Shown: piece by piece, positions 1-9,431 of the stretch | Layout of the letters: each line of letters begins with the position of its first letter | Numbering within the stretch: the first letter of the stretch is position 1 | From: Acidobacteriota bacterium | GTDB taxonomy: Bacteria; Acidobacteriota; Vicinamibacteria; Vicinamibacterales; UBA8438 | Direction of reading: 5' to 3' | DNA: 35,347 nucleotides | Assembly (NCBI GenBank): GCA_002712885.1 | Contig: PAUN01000014.1 | Coordinates: forward strand, 73,298 to 108,644 | The notes under the pieces: model-generated | Seen by the model: only the letters and a program-made list of their open reading frames with translations | Told to the model about the DNA's origin: nothing | Database searches by the model: none | Program-made: the position numbers and the translations under genes

Positions 1-972
1 TGGGACTATGACTTCCCGGCGGCCCCGAATCTGGTCGACATCACCGTCGATGGTCGTGACATCAAGGCGGTGGCGCTTGTCAGCAAGCAAGGCTTCACCT
101 ACGTGTTCGACCGGGCCACCGGCGAACCGGTGTGGCCGATCGAAGAGCGGGCGGTACCCGCCGGAAATGTCCCGGGCGAATGGTACGCGCCCACGCAGCC
201 GTTTCCGACCAAGCCACCGCCGTTCGAGCATCAAGGCGTGCTGGTGGACGATCTCATCGACTTCACCCCAGAGCTGCGTCGTGAGGCGGAAGAGATCCTG
301 GCCGGATATGTCTCGGGGCCGCTGTTCACGCCCCCGACCATCATTGACGAGCGGCCGGGAGGTACACGCGGGACGATTCAGTCGCCTGGACTCGTGGGGG
401 GCGCTGACTGGAACGGGGCGGCGGTCGACCCGGAGACCGGCATGCTCTACGTGCCGACCGCGCGCACCCCGGCCGTGGTTGGACTGACGCCGTCTGAACA
501 CCCACGGTCGAACGTCGATTTCGTGATGCGTGCCCTCGACATGGCCATCGGACCACAAGGCTTGCCGCTGCTGAAGCCGCCGTACGGGAGCCTGGTGGCG
601 ATCGACCTCAACGAGGGGGAGATCCGGTGGCGCGTGCCGAATGGTGATGGTCCCCGCGACCACCCCGCTCTACGCGATCTCGATCTCCCGCCGTTGGGAC
701 AGTCCGGCCGCGTCTCACCGCTGGTCACCCGCAGTCTGATCTTTCTCGGCCAGGGAGTGGACCGCGGCATGGTGTTTCTGCCCGAGGGGGTCGGCGGCAA
801 GTCGCTTCGCGCCTACGACAAAGAGACCGGTGCCGTGGTCGCCGAGGTGGCACTGCCGGGCGGGACGAGCGCTGCCCCGATCACCTATATGGCGGGTGGC
901 AAGCAGCACATCGTAGTGACCGTCGGGTGGACGGACATGGAAAGCGAGTGGGTGGCCCTCGCGCTGCCGTGA
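1..972 (+). CDS. PQQ-dependent dehydrogenase (quinoprotein glucose dehydrogenase-like), C-terminal part, truncated by left edge
   Basis: Open frame 1 from base 1 (WDYDFPAAPNLVDITVDGRDIKAVALVSKQGFTYVFDRATGEPVWPIEERAVP...). It is closely similar to the C-terminal half of the 20016..22091 protein (WPIEER, PTQPFPTKPPP, LIDFTPELR, PPYG motifs). TGA stop at 972. Confidence 0.9.
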   Translation, partial: WDYDFPAAPNLVDITVDGRDIKAVALVSKQGFTYVFDRATGEPVWPIEERAVPAGNVPGEWYAPTQPFPTKPPPFEHQGVLVDDLIDFTPELRREAEEILAGYVSGPLFTPPTIIDERPGGTRGTIQSPGLVGGADWNGAAVDPETGMLYVPTARTPAVVGLTPSEHPRSNVDFVMRALDMAIGPQGLPLLKPPYGSLVAIDLNEGEIRWRVPNGDGPRDHPALRDLDLPPLGQSGRVSPLVTRSLIFLGQGVDRGMVFLPEGVGGKSLRAYDKETGAVVAEVALPGGTSAAPITYMAGGKQHIVVTVGWTDMESEWVALALP

Positions 973-1095
973 CGCCGCCACACGCCCACAGGCGGGATGC
1001 CCCGCTGGCGACTTATGTTGCGACTCACGGTTACAGGACACTAGCAACTGGCAACCCATCGCGGGTGGGCCCCGAGTGACGACAGGAGACAGACG

Positions 1096-3261
1096 ATGAC
1101 CAGAGGTAAAGCGGCGGTGCTCGGCGGCGTGGGAATCGGGGTCGTCGCCGCCGTGCTGGTGGCAGCGCCGGAGCTGACCGCGAGGCAGTCGGCCGTGGCT
1201 ATCGACAACGACGACATCGGGGGCGTGGTGACCGGGCCGAACGGTCCCGAGGCCGGGGTCTGGGTGATTGCCGAGACCACAGACCTGCCCACCCGGTTTA
1301 ACCGCACGGTCGTGACGGATGACCAGGGACGCTACGTGGTGCCGGATTTGCCTGAGGCCACCTACGACGTCTGGGTCCGCGGGTATGGCCTGGTTGACTC
1401 GGCGAAACAGCAAGCGTCACCGGGGGCGCGAATGGACATGACCGCGGTGGTGGCGCCCGATGCTCAGGCCGCTGCGCAGTATTTCCCCGCCGGCTACTGG
1501 TACTCGCTGCTCGAGGCGCCCGGTCCGGAGGAGTTTCCCGGCACCGGGCCTGAGGGCAACGGCATCTCGGCAAGTATCTCCGACCAGGCCACCTGGCTCC
1601 GGGGGCTGAAGTCTGGTGGGTGTACCGCGTGCCACGCGTTGGGTAACAAGGCCACCCGCGAAGTGCCGCCACAGCTCGGAGAATTCGACTCACTGGTCAA
1701 CGCCTGGGACCGACGTATCCAGTCGGGTCAAGCGGGCGGCAGCATGAGTGGTGCTCTCGATCGCATGGGCCGTCGTCGCGCGCTCGAGATGTATGCCGAC
1801 TGGACCGGCCGCATCATGGCGGGCGAGCTGCCTCCTACCCCTCCCCGGCCGCGCGGCGTCGAGCGCAATGTCGTGATTACCCAGTGGGACTGGGCCGACC
1901 AGCACGCCTATCTCCACGACGAGGTGTCCACCGACAAGCGCAATCCCACGGTCAACGCGAACGGACCCATTTACGGCGCGCTCGAAGCGAGCGCCGACTA
2001 TGTGCCGGTGCTGGACCCGGTCCGGAACGAGACGAGGCAGATTCCGGTCCCGGTTCGCGACCCCAACACGCCGCTGGCGGCTGGCCCGCCGCTCGCTCCC
2101 TCGCCCTACTGGGGGGACGAGGCGATCTGGGATAGTCAGACGAATATCCACAACCCGATGCTTGACCAAGACGGGCGTGTCTGGCTGACCTCCCGGGTCC
2201 GGGGACCGGACAACCCGCCGGATTGCCTCGAAGGTTCGGATCACCCCTCGGCTCAGGTCTTTCCAAACGCCCGGGCTGGGCGCCATCTGGCGGTGTACGA
2301 CCCGGCCGACGGAGAGATGACGCTCATCGGCACCTGTTTCAGCACCCACCACCTGATTTTCGCGGAAGACGAGGACAACACGCTGTGGACGAGCGGCGGT
2401 GGGCAGGTGATCGGCTGGCTGAATACCGCGGTGTTCCTGGAGACCGGGGATGAGATGCAGGCGCAGGGTTGGAGTCCGCTGGTCCTTGACTCGAACGGGA
2501 ACGGCCGCCGTGATGCGTACACTGAGCCGGGCGAGTCGAGCGACTCCGCCAAGGACACCCGGATCAGGTCAGGCTTCTACGGCGTGTCCGTCGACCCGAA
2601 CGACGGGTCCGTGTGGGGGTCGTCGCTGGGGATGCCAGGGGCCCTGCTCCGGTTCGTACCCGGCGACAATCCATCGTCCACCGGCCTCACCGAGATCTAC
2701 GAAGTGCCGTGGGAGAACCCGCGGGCCGCGGTGCAGGGGTACTCGCCGCGTGGCATGGACATCGATCGCAACGGTGTGGTGTGGACGCCTCTGGCCAGTG
2801 GTCACTTGGCGAGCTTCGATCGTGGCGCGTGCACCGGCCCGCTCAACGGGCCGACCGCTACCGGCCAGCACTGTCCCGAAGGGTGGACGCTCTACGAGGA
2901 GCCGCTTCCGAAGATGAAGGGGATCACCGAGTCCGGTAGCTCCGAAGGCAGCTACTACGCCTGGGTGGATCAGTTCGACACCTCCGGGCTGGGAGCCAAC
3001 ACGCCCATTAGCACCGGCAACGCGTCCGAGGGCCTGCTGGCGTTGCGAAACGGCGAGTGGGTGGTGCTGCGCGTGCCGTATCCGCTCGGGTTCTACACCA
3101 AGTGGATGGACGGTCGGATCGACGATCCGGATGCTGGTTGGAAAGGGAAAGGACTGTGGGCCACCTGGAGCACACGGGCCCCGTTCCACGCCGAAACTGG
3201 CAAGGGCACGTCGAGCAAAGTCGTGAAGTTCCAGATGCGGCCTGATTCGCTGGCCAAGTAG
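1096..3261 (+). CDS. Secreted carboxypeptidase-regulatory-like domain protein with a CxxCH heme motif and a Vgb/beta-propeller-like C-terminal region
   Basis: 721-aa ORF with SD AGGAGA. N-terminal signal/anchor, then a GGVVTGPNGPEAGVWVIAETTDLPTRFNRTVVTDDQGRYVVPDLPEATYDVWVRGYGL domain. GGCTACHALG is a c-type heme site. Repetitive propeller-like segments follow. Confidence 0.85.
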   Translation: MTRGKAAVLGGVGIGVVAAVLVAAPELTARQSAVAIDNDDIGGVVTGPNGPEAGVWVIAETTDLPTRFNRTVVTDDQGRYVVPDLPEATYDVWVRGYGLVDSAKQQASPGARMDMTAVVAPDAQAAAQYFPAGYWYSLLEAPGPEEFPGTGPEGNGISASISDQATWLRGLKSGGCTACHALGNKATREVPPQLGEFDSLVNAWDRRIQSGQAGGSMSGALDRMGRRRALEMYADWTGRIMAGELPPTPPRPRGVERNVVITQWDWADQHAYLHDEVSTDKRNPTVNANGPIYGALEASADYVPVLDPVRNETRQIPVPVRDPNTPLAAGPPLAPSPYWGDEAIWDSQTNIHNPMLDQDGRVWLTSRVRGPDNPPDCLEGSDHPSAQVFPNARAGRHLAVYDPADGEMTLIGTCFSTHHLIFAEDEDNTLWTSGGGQVIGWLNTAVFLETGDEMQAQGWSPLVLDSNGNGRRDAYTEPGESSDSAKDTRIRSGFYGVSVDPNDGSVWGSSLGMPGALLRFVPGDNPSSTGLTEIYEVPWENPRAAVQGYSPRGMDIDRNGVVWTPLASGHLASFDRGACTGPLNGPTATGQHCPEGWTLYEEPLPKMKGITESGSSEGSYYAWVDQFDTSGLGANTPISTGNASEGLLALRNGEWVVLRVPYPLGFYTKWMDGRIDDPDAGWKGKGLWATWSTRAPFHAETGKGTSSKVVKFQMRPDSLAK

Positions 3262-3335
3262 CCGTTCACCCTGCGGGCTGGGGCGGCACCTGTTCCAGGA
3301 CATAAGCAGGAAAAAAAGGTTGCGGGGGTGGTTTT

Positions 3336-3396
3336 CGGGCGAGGCGTTCGTCTGGCCAGGCGCGAGGAGGGAGCAGCCAGGCGGACGCCTCGCTCG
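3336..3396. repeat. Intergenic palindromic repeat element (copy A), about 20-bp stem with a 21-nt loop
   Basis: CGGGCGAGGCGTTCGTCTGG (3336-3355) pairs with CCAGGCGGACGCCTCGCTCG (3377-3396), counting three G-U wobbles. The loop CCAGGCGCGAGGAGGGAGCAG is shared with the reverse complement of the 30.8-kb copy. Confidence 0.7.
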
Positions 3397-3468
3397 TCGC
3401 TCCGCTACTGGAGGCAGGACCAGGATGGCGAGTGGATGATGGCCGGAGGATGTGGGCGCAGGGTGACG

Positions 3469-4278
3469 TCACCGTAGTTCGACGCTACCGGACGCCGACT
3501 GAGGCGTCATCCCTGTCCGCGCGATGATCGGCGCAGCGTCGGGCGATGCGAGGTACGCGATCAGGCGTGTCGCCGCCCCCGGGGCTGCCGCCTGCGTCGT
3601 CACTCCGGCCGAGAACATCGTGACTTTCTGCACGGCGTCGGGGATCGGCCCGACGTAGGTGATGCCCTCGATTGGGAGCAGTTCGCTGACCTGCTGGAAG
3701 CCGAGAGCCGCGTCACCGCGCGCGACCACCGCCCCCACCCTCTCTCCGACGACCCTGGTACTCTTCACGGCCATTTGTTCCGCGATCCCAAGACGTGGAA
3801 AGAGCACGGTCGACAGATATGTGCCGCTGGCGCTGGCCGAATAGGCCACCGAATCCGCACGCAACAGCGTTCTCGTGAAGGCGTCCACCGTGCTGATGTC
3901 CGGTGTGACGGTGTCGTCGGGAACCGCCATCCCGACCTGTGACGCCGCCAGGTCGACCCGGCTGTCTGCGACGACGAGTCCGGTAGAGGCTAGCAGGTCG
4001 AGGCCCTCGCGGGCCAGGATGACCACGTCTGCCGCCTCTCCGCGGTTCAACCGGCTGGGGATCGAGGACGGTGCGCCACCCATCGACGCGCCATACACCG
4101 TGGCGAGTGCTATCCCCGTCTGTTTCGAGAAGTCCGCCGACAGCGCCACGTAGGCTGCCGTGAAGCCGCCCGAGCTCATCACGTCGAGTCGAACGTTCGA
4201 CTGCGACGGCGCCGCCAGCAAGGCGGCGCCGACCAGCAGTCCCGCGAGCGAAACGGACGAAACGGTTCTGGCGACCAT
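3469..4278 (-). CDS. ModA-like periplasmic substrate-binding protein (molybdate/anion type), orphan
   Basis: 269 aa with signal peptide, LDVMSSGGFTAAYVALSADFSKQTGI...ASMGGAPSSIPSRLNRGEAADVVILAREGLDLL. Pattern typical of extracellular solute-binding protein family 1/ModA. Confidence 0.8.
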   Translation of the reverse strand: MVARTVSSVSLAGLLVGAALLAAPSQSNVRLDVMSSGGFTAAYVALSADFSKQTGIALATVYGASMGGAPSSIPSRLNRGEAADVVILAREGLDLLASTGLVVADSRVDLAASQVGMAVPDDTVTPDISTVDAFTRTLLRADSVAYSASASGTYLSTVLFPRLGIAEQMAVKSTRVVGERVGAVVARGDAALGFQQVSELLPIEGITYVGPIPDAVQKVTMFSAGVTTQAAAPGAATRLIAYLASPDAAPIIARTGMTPQSASGSVELR

Positions 4279-4447
4279 GCGCGGTCGATTATGTCTCGCC
4301 TCGCGGGGATTGCACCGTCAAAGGGGACCGTCTTCGGGGTACACTCGGCCTGTCTTGTGGCCCGAGGGCGCTTCGACCCGGTTGGTCCGGCGGTCCTGAG
4401 GGGGCCCGTGTTACGACGAATGCCCACAGTGGCCTGGGAGAGTGGTG

Positions 4448-5755
4448 ATGAACACGTCGACACCGAAATGGCTCGCGTTGGTTGCCATCACGGCGATGGC
4501 CGTGACGGTCGGGCTCCGCGGCGCCGCGGCCGATTTGCCGGAGATGGATGGTGTCCCGACCGCGACCGCGGAGACGGTTGGGATGTCGTCCGAGCGTCTC
4601 GAGCAGATCGACCGCGTCATGCAGGCGTATATCGATCGAAACGAAACCGCGGGGGTCGTGACGCTTGTGGCGCGAAAGGGCAAGGTGGTGCATTTCTCGG
4701 CGCTGGGTGAGCGAGATGCCGAGAGCGGCGCGCCGATGACGCACGACAGCATCTTTCGTATCGCGTCGATGACGAAGCCGATCGCGTCAGTAGCGCTGAT
4801 GATGATGTACGAGGAGGGGCGCTTCCAACTGCGCGACCCGATCTCGAAGTGGCTCCCGGAATTTGCCGACATGCGGGTAGCCATTCCCTCACCCCCGCAA
4901 GAGCGAGTGACTGGGCGATACAAGACCGTGCCGGCCGCGACCCAGATCACGGTGCAGCAGCTGTTGACCCACACGGCCGGACTCCCGAACAGCTACCGGG
5001 GCATCACCCAGCCGGAGTTTCAGCGGATGTCCGCCCAAACCACACCGGGCGACACCGTCGGCGACATGGTGAAACGACTGGCCGCATTGCCGCTCAACTT
5101 CCAGCCGGGTGAGCATTGGGAATATGGGCGGGCCACCGACGTCGTCGGCCGATTGGTCGAGGTGATGTCAGGGCAGACGCTCGATGAGTTCTTCAAAGAG
5201 CGGATCTTCGCGCCGCTCAACATGACCGACACCCACTTCTTTCTGCCGGAGTCGAAGCTGGACCGCTTCACGGCGCTGTATGGACCGGATGCGAACGGCC
5301 AGATCACGCTGTCGGAGGCCCCGACCGCGGCCAGCCGCTATGTGGCCGAGCCGCACACCTACTTCAGCGGCGCTGGCGGCCTGGTCTCGACCGCGCGTGA
5401 CTACTTCCGATTCCAGCAGATGATGCTGAACGGCGGCGAACTGGAGGGCACTCGGCTGCTGAGCCGGAAGACGGTCGAGATGATGACCGCCAACCACACT
5501 GGCGACAAGGGCATCTGGCTGGCGGGTCCCGGCTACGGCTTCGGGCTGGGCTACGCCATCGTGACCGATCTCGGTCCAGCCGCGACCCCTCGTTCGGAAC
5601 GGTCCTTCTACTGGAGTGGTGCCTTCGGCACCATCTTCTGGGTGGACCCGATCGAAGAGGTCATCGGCATCGTCATGCAGCAACTGCGGCCCTACACCCA
5701 CATCAACGTCCGGCCTGACATGGCGTCGATGACCTATCAGGCGATTATCGATTAG
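4448..5755 (+). CDS. Serine hydrolase, beta-lactamase class C / esterase family
   Basis: SxxK motif in DSIFRIASMTKPIASVALMMMYEEG; YGRATDVVGRLVEVMSG; LLTHTAGLPNSY. ATG at 4448 preferred over the GTG at 4442. Confidence 0.92.
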   Translation: MNTSTPKWLALVAITAMAVTVGLRGAAADLPEMDGVPTATAETVGMSSERLEQIDRVMQAYIDRNETAGVVTLVARKGKVVHFSALGERDAESGAPMTHDSIFRIASMTKPIASVALMMMYEEGRFQLRDPISKWLPEFADMRVAIPSPPQERVTGRYKTVPAATQITVQQLLTHTAGLPNSYRGITQPEFQRMSAQTTPGDTVGDMVKRLAALPLNFQPGEHWEYGRATDVVGRLVEVMSGQTLDEFFKERIFAPLNMTDTHFFLPESKLDRFTALYGPDANGQITLSEAPTAASRYVAEPHTYFSGAGGLVSTARDYFRFQQMMLNGGELEGTRLLSRKTVEMMTANHTGDKGIWLAGPGYGFGLGYAIVTDLGPAATPRSERSFYWSGAFGTIFWVDPIEEVIGIVMQQLRPYTHINVRPDMASMTYQAIID

Positions 5756-5799
5756 TCCCCTGGAAATTCCTTCTCCGACTGCGCCACACCGAATTGGCT

Positions 5800-7134
5800 T
5801 CAGGGCGCTGCCAGTGACGCCGAGATGATCTCCTCGTCGTTTCTCGCGATGATGTGCTTGTTCGCGTAGGCTGGGTGCGACCAGTTCACGTAGGTGAGTT
5901 CGCGCCGGTTGCCTGGGCGCGAGGTCGGTTTCAGCAATGACGTCCGGCTGATCTCCTCGTATCCCTCGGGCGAGAGCTTCGCGATGATCAAGTCGCCACG
6001 GTCATTGTTGATGAACACCCGGTCTTCGTGCTTCACCAGGAAGGCGCTCGTCCAGCGGGCGCGTTCGCCGGTCGCTTCCTGGGTCTCCCACACCCGTTCG
6101 CCGGTCGCGGCCACGAGGCATCTGAGTTGGCCGTAGCTGCCGAATCCGTAGATGTAGTCGCCTTCGATAATCGGCGTGCCGATCACGGCGTGCAGGCCAT
6201 CGGTCAGAATCTCGCTGTGGCTGTCGCCGCGCCAGCGCATCTCGGCGTCGGGCCGGTCGTTGTCCAGTCCCAACATCATCGGCCCGTCGTAGAACGTGGT
6301 GACGAACAGGTCGCTGCCGCGTCGCACCGGGGTCGCGACGGTCATGTCGTAGCCGACTTCGAACGGTTGTTCCCAGTAGACCTCGCCGGTCGCCGGGTCG
6401 AGTGACGAGACGGCCAGTGGGTGCCAGATGACGAGCTGTCGAACCCCACCGGCTTCGATGATGACCGGCTGCGCCACGCCGGCGCCCGCCTCGACCGAGG
6501 AGAGCGCGCGCCACACTTCGGCCCCGGTCGTGCGGTCAAACGCCACCACCTTGGCGTCAGGGGTGCCGCCGACGAGTGTGATGACTCGCTCGCCGTCCAC
6601 AATCGGGGCGCTGGCGAAGCCCCATTGCGGAATCTCCGCCCCGAAGTCTTCGACAAAATCGATACGCCACAGCACCTCGCCGGTGTCGACCTTCAGCGCG
6701 GTCATGATCCCGCTGGCGCCGACGGCGTAGACTTGGTCGCCGTCCACGGTAGGGGTGGCACGAGGGCCCTCGTCCCACGACACGCCCAGATAGCTGGCCT
6801 CCCAGCTCTGGGTCCAGACAATCTCCCCCGTTTCCTCGTCCAGGCAGAGGATGCGCTCGGTGCCGTCGAGCCCCCGGGCGCGCTCGAAGTCGGTGATGAA
6901 GATGCGTCCGTCGGACACCGACGGGCCGGAGAATCCATGATGAATCGGCGTGCGCCACCGCACGTCGAGCCCCGCCTCCGGGAAGGTCTCGAGGATGCCG
7001 GTTTCGGTCCAGACACCGACGCGTCCTTCGCCACGGAACTCGGGCCAGTCGTTGGCCAACGGCGCCGCGACGCCAAGGAGTACGAGCAGCACGGCGGCCG
7101 GGGCGGTTCGGGTCATGTGCGCGGAAGTGTTCAT
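5800..7134 (-). CDS. PQQ-binding-like beta-propeller repeat protein (secreted)
   Basis: Signal peptide MNTSAHMTRTAPAAVLLVLLGVAAPLA, NDWPEFRGEGRVG, repeated W-type propeller blades (GEIVWTQSWE, GEVLWRIDF, GAEVWRAL, GEVYWEQPF). An alternative start exists at 7173. Confidence 0.9.
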   Translation of the reverse strand: MNTSAHMTRTAPAAVLLVLLGVAAPLANDWPEFRGEGRVGVWTETGILETFPEAGLDVRWRTPIHHGFSGPSVSDGRIFITDFERARGLDGTERILCLDEETGEIVWTQSWEASYLGVSWDEGPRATPTVDGDQVYAVGASGIMTALKVDTGEVLWRIDFVEDFGAEIPQWGFASAPIVDGERVITLVGGTPDAKVVAFDRTTGAEVWRALSSVEAGAGVAQPVIIEAGGVRQLVIWHPLAVSSLDPATGEVYWEQPFEVGYDMTVATPVRRGSDLFVTTFYDGPMMLGLDNDRPDAEMRWRGDSHSEILTDGLHAVIGTPIIEGDYIYGFGSYGQLRCLVAATGERVWETQEATGERARWTSAFLVKHEDRVFINNDRGDLIIAKLSPEGYEEISRTSLLKPTSRPGNRRELTYVNWSHPAYANKHIIARNDEEIISASLAAP

Positions 7135-7177
7135 GTTTGCGTCTCTCAGCCGCGGTGACGGTCTGGCGATCACTCGC

Positions 7178-8086
7178 CTAGGGCGCGTCCAATTCGTCGT
7201 AGATCGCCTGCACGTTGGCGGCGGCGCGGTCCATGGTGTGGTCGGGATAGCGGGTGCGCAGGTCCAGCGCGGTGACGGCTTCGTCGACCGTGTGCCCGGC
7301 CGCCTTCGAGGCCCGTACGGCGTCGAGGAAGTCGCGGTTGAATCGCGCGTACTCTTTCAGGTCGTCCCAGGTGATCCACCCCCGCATCGGGCTTCCGGGC
7401 GGCGGGGGGATATGTCCGGGAATCACGCGTCGCACACCGTCGATCGACGCCACGATCCGGTCGAGGGTCTCGGGATAGGCGATGCCGCTCCCGCCGTTTT
7501 TCACGTCGATGTAGGGGGTGCCCATGAACGCAAACAGGTCACCCAGGTGCGCCATCCCCAACGCCGGAAAGACCACGACGATGTCGCCGTCGGTATGCCC
7601 GGCGCCGAAGTGATAGAGGTCGATCTGGTCGCGTCCTTCGAACAGCGTCATCGTGTCGCCCACCGTGCGATCCGGCAATCCGACCGCACCCGCCCCCGCG
7701 AAGATCTCCATGTCGCGCATTCGCGTGGTGGCATTCTCGTGGGCGATGATCTGGACGGTGGCGGGGAAGTCGGCATTGCCGCCCACGTGGTCGCCGTGTG
7801 TGTGGGTGTTGATGATGGTAGAGATCGGCTGGTCGGTGATCAGGCGCATGGTCTCGAGAATCGACTGGCCCCAACCGCCGAGCTTGGTGTCGACCAACAC
7901 CACCCCGTCGTTTTCCGTGACGAGCGCGGCGGTGTGCCCACCGCCGCCGCTGATGACATACAGGTTCTCGCGGACGTCCATCGACTGGATCGCCACCGTC
8001 CGGTCGTCTTGCGCCGTGCCGCCGGTGACCGCGACAGAGAGCAAGGCGGAGGTCGTCAAGCCGCCGAGGGCAATCGCTCGTAGCAC
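7178..8086 (-). CDS. MBL-fold metallo-hydrolase (secreted)
   Basis: HxHxDH motif in INTHTHGDHVGGN; VVFPALGMAHLGDLF. GTG start at 8086 with AAAGGA SD and a direct signal peptide is preferred over the TTG at 8134. Confidence 0.9.
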   Translation of the reverse strand: MLRAIALGGLTTSALLSVAVTGGTAQDDRTVAIQSMDVRENLYVISGGGGHTAALVTENDGVVLVDTKLGGWGQSILETMRLITDQPISTIINTHTHGDHVGGNADFPATVQIIAHENATTRMRDMEIFAGAGAVGLPDRTVGDTMTLFEGRDQIDLYHFGAGHTDGDIVVVFPALGMAHLGDLFAFMGTPYIDVKNGGSGIAYPETLDRIVASIDGVRRVIPGHIPPPPGSPMRGWITWDDLKEYARFNRDFLDAVRASKAAGHTVDEAVTALDLRTRYPDHTMDRAAANVQAIYDELDAP

Positions 8087-8145
8087 GTGAAACCGTCCTT
8101 TCCGGGATACCCCCGGCCGCGAGGGGGGCTTCAAATCATTACTGC

Positions 8146-8184
8146 CGCGGGTGACCCGCGTAGCGCCCGCGGGGTTCGGGGCGC
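8146..8184 (-). terminator. Tandem stem-loops 3' of the formamidase-like gene (possible terminator or mRNA-end structure)
   Basis: CGCGGG-TGA-CCCGCG (8146-8160) and GCGCCC...GGGCGC (8163-8184), just past the minus-strand stop at 8193. No clear U tract. Confidence 0.25.
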
Positions 8185-8192
8185 AGCTCCGT

Positions 8193-9332
8193 CTACCGAA
8201 AGATATGCTTGGGAATCTTGCCGGTCACCAGTTGCGTGAAGTCGACCGCCTCTGCGACATGAAAATCCACGGCGATGCTGGCCAGCGACACTGCCTTGGT
8301 CGGGGTCAGACCCTTCTCCGCGACCAGAAACGCGACCACTTCATCGACCGCCTTCTGCAGCGCACGGTCGAGATCGAGGTCGATTCCCATCATGATGTAG
8401 TGCGTATCGTTCTCCGCCCGGGGGCCGGATATCGACCGGTCCGTGTGCAGCACGAACCGGAATCGGCCTGACAGGGATTGCTCGATGGCGGTGCCGCTGA
8501 CCTCACCGTCCCCTTGCGCCGAGTGAGGGTCGCCGACGTAAAACAGCGCCTCGGGATGCAGGACGGGCAGATACAGGGTGCTCCCCACCGTGAGTTCCTT
8601 GACGTCCATGTTGCCACCAAAGGCGCCCGGCGGACGGGAGGACTGCACGCCGGGGATGTCGACGCCGGGCTCGCCTAGGACCGGGGTGGGCGCCACGGCC
8701 ATGATGCCCATGAAGGGTGCCAGCGGCACGTGGATGTCGTCCGAGAACAGCGCCACTTCGCGGCCGTCGACCATGCCGGTGTGGATGACATGCCGCGTGG
8801 TCTCAATCTCGTCGCGTACGGCGTCGCTCGGGCGAGACCCGGGGTAACCCGATCCAAAGACACCGGCAGATGATCCGGTGTTGTTGATGCCGAACGGGGC
8901 TCGCGTGGTCAATTCAAGGATCTGGATTTCGAGCACGTCGCCAGGTTCGGCTCCGGCGATAGCGATCGGACCGGTAATGACGTGGCCGCTTCGCCCCTCG
9001 CGCGGTCGCCCGTCCCGCGACGCCCAGAAGTCGATCACGTCCGGGAGGATGTCTTCGGGAGCGACCCCCAAGTCGCGGAGCAATGTAGCCGGATGCTCGC
9101 GCTGGGTCGAGCCAGCGTGGCTTAGCGTGTCCACCCGCACCGTGTCACCTGATGCGATCGTCAACAGCGGTGGCTTGTCGAGTGGAAACCAGCCCCAACT
9201 CAACATCTCCGGGCGCGACGGCACGTAGTGGTCGGCCGGCTGAGCCACCGCGGACCCGCAGAGCATCAACGTACCGGTGACAGCGACCTTCACCAATACA
9301 CATCGTCTTGACATGTTGATCACGCTCGCCAT
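8193..9332 (-). CDS. Acetamidase/formamidase family protein
   Basis: About 380 aa with signal peptide. VDTLSHAGSTQREHPATLLRDLGV...GHVITGPIAIAGAEPGDVLEIQILEL...FGGNMDVKELTVGSTLYLPV...GDPHSAQGDGEVSGTAIE is characteristic of the FmdA/AmdA family. Confidence 0.93.
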   Translation of the reverse strand: MASVINMSRRCVLVKVAVTGTLMLCGSAVAQPADHYVPSRPEMLSWGWFPLDKPPLLTIASGDTVRVDTLSHAGSTQREHPATLLRDLGVAPEDILPDVIDFWASRDGRPREGRSGHVITGPIAIAGAEPGDVLEIQILELTTRAPFGINNTGSSAGVFGSGYPGSRPSDAVRDEIETTRHVIHTGMVDGREVALFSDDIHVPLAPFMGIMAVAPTPVLGEPGVDIPGVQSSRPPGAFGGNMDVKELTVGSTLYLPVLHPEALFYVGDPHSAQGDGEVSGTAIEQSLSGRFRFVLHTDRSISGPRAENDTHYIMMGIDLDLDRALQKAVDEVVAFLVAEKGLTPTKAVSLASIAVDFHVAEAVDFTQLVTGKIPKHIFR

Positions 9333-9431
9333 GTTCACTTCCGCACACTGACACGAGAAGCAGTAATGCGCGCTAGAATACCGCTAAATAATTCGAGACA
9401 CACGGCCTGCGGCGATTTTAAGGAGTTCACG

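Noticed and set aside
1690-3303. Minus-strand ORFs of 220 and 244 aa opposite the 1096..3261 gene
   Set aside because: Antisense shadow ORFs without signal peptide or motif; sense frame has continuous domain-level support.
6950-8083. 377-aa plus-strand ORF opposite the MBL-fold gene
   Set aside because: Antisense shadow ORF typical of high-GC DNA. The minus strand encodes clear MBL motifs and the plus translation has no recognisable domain.
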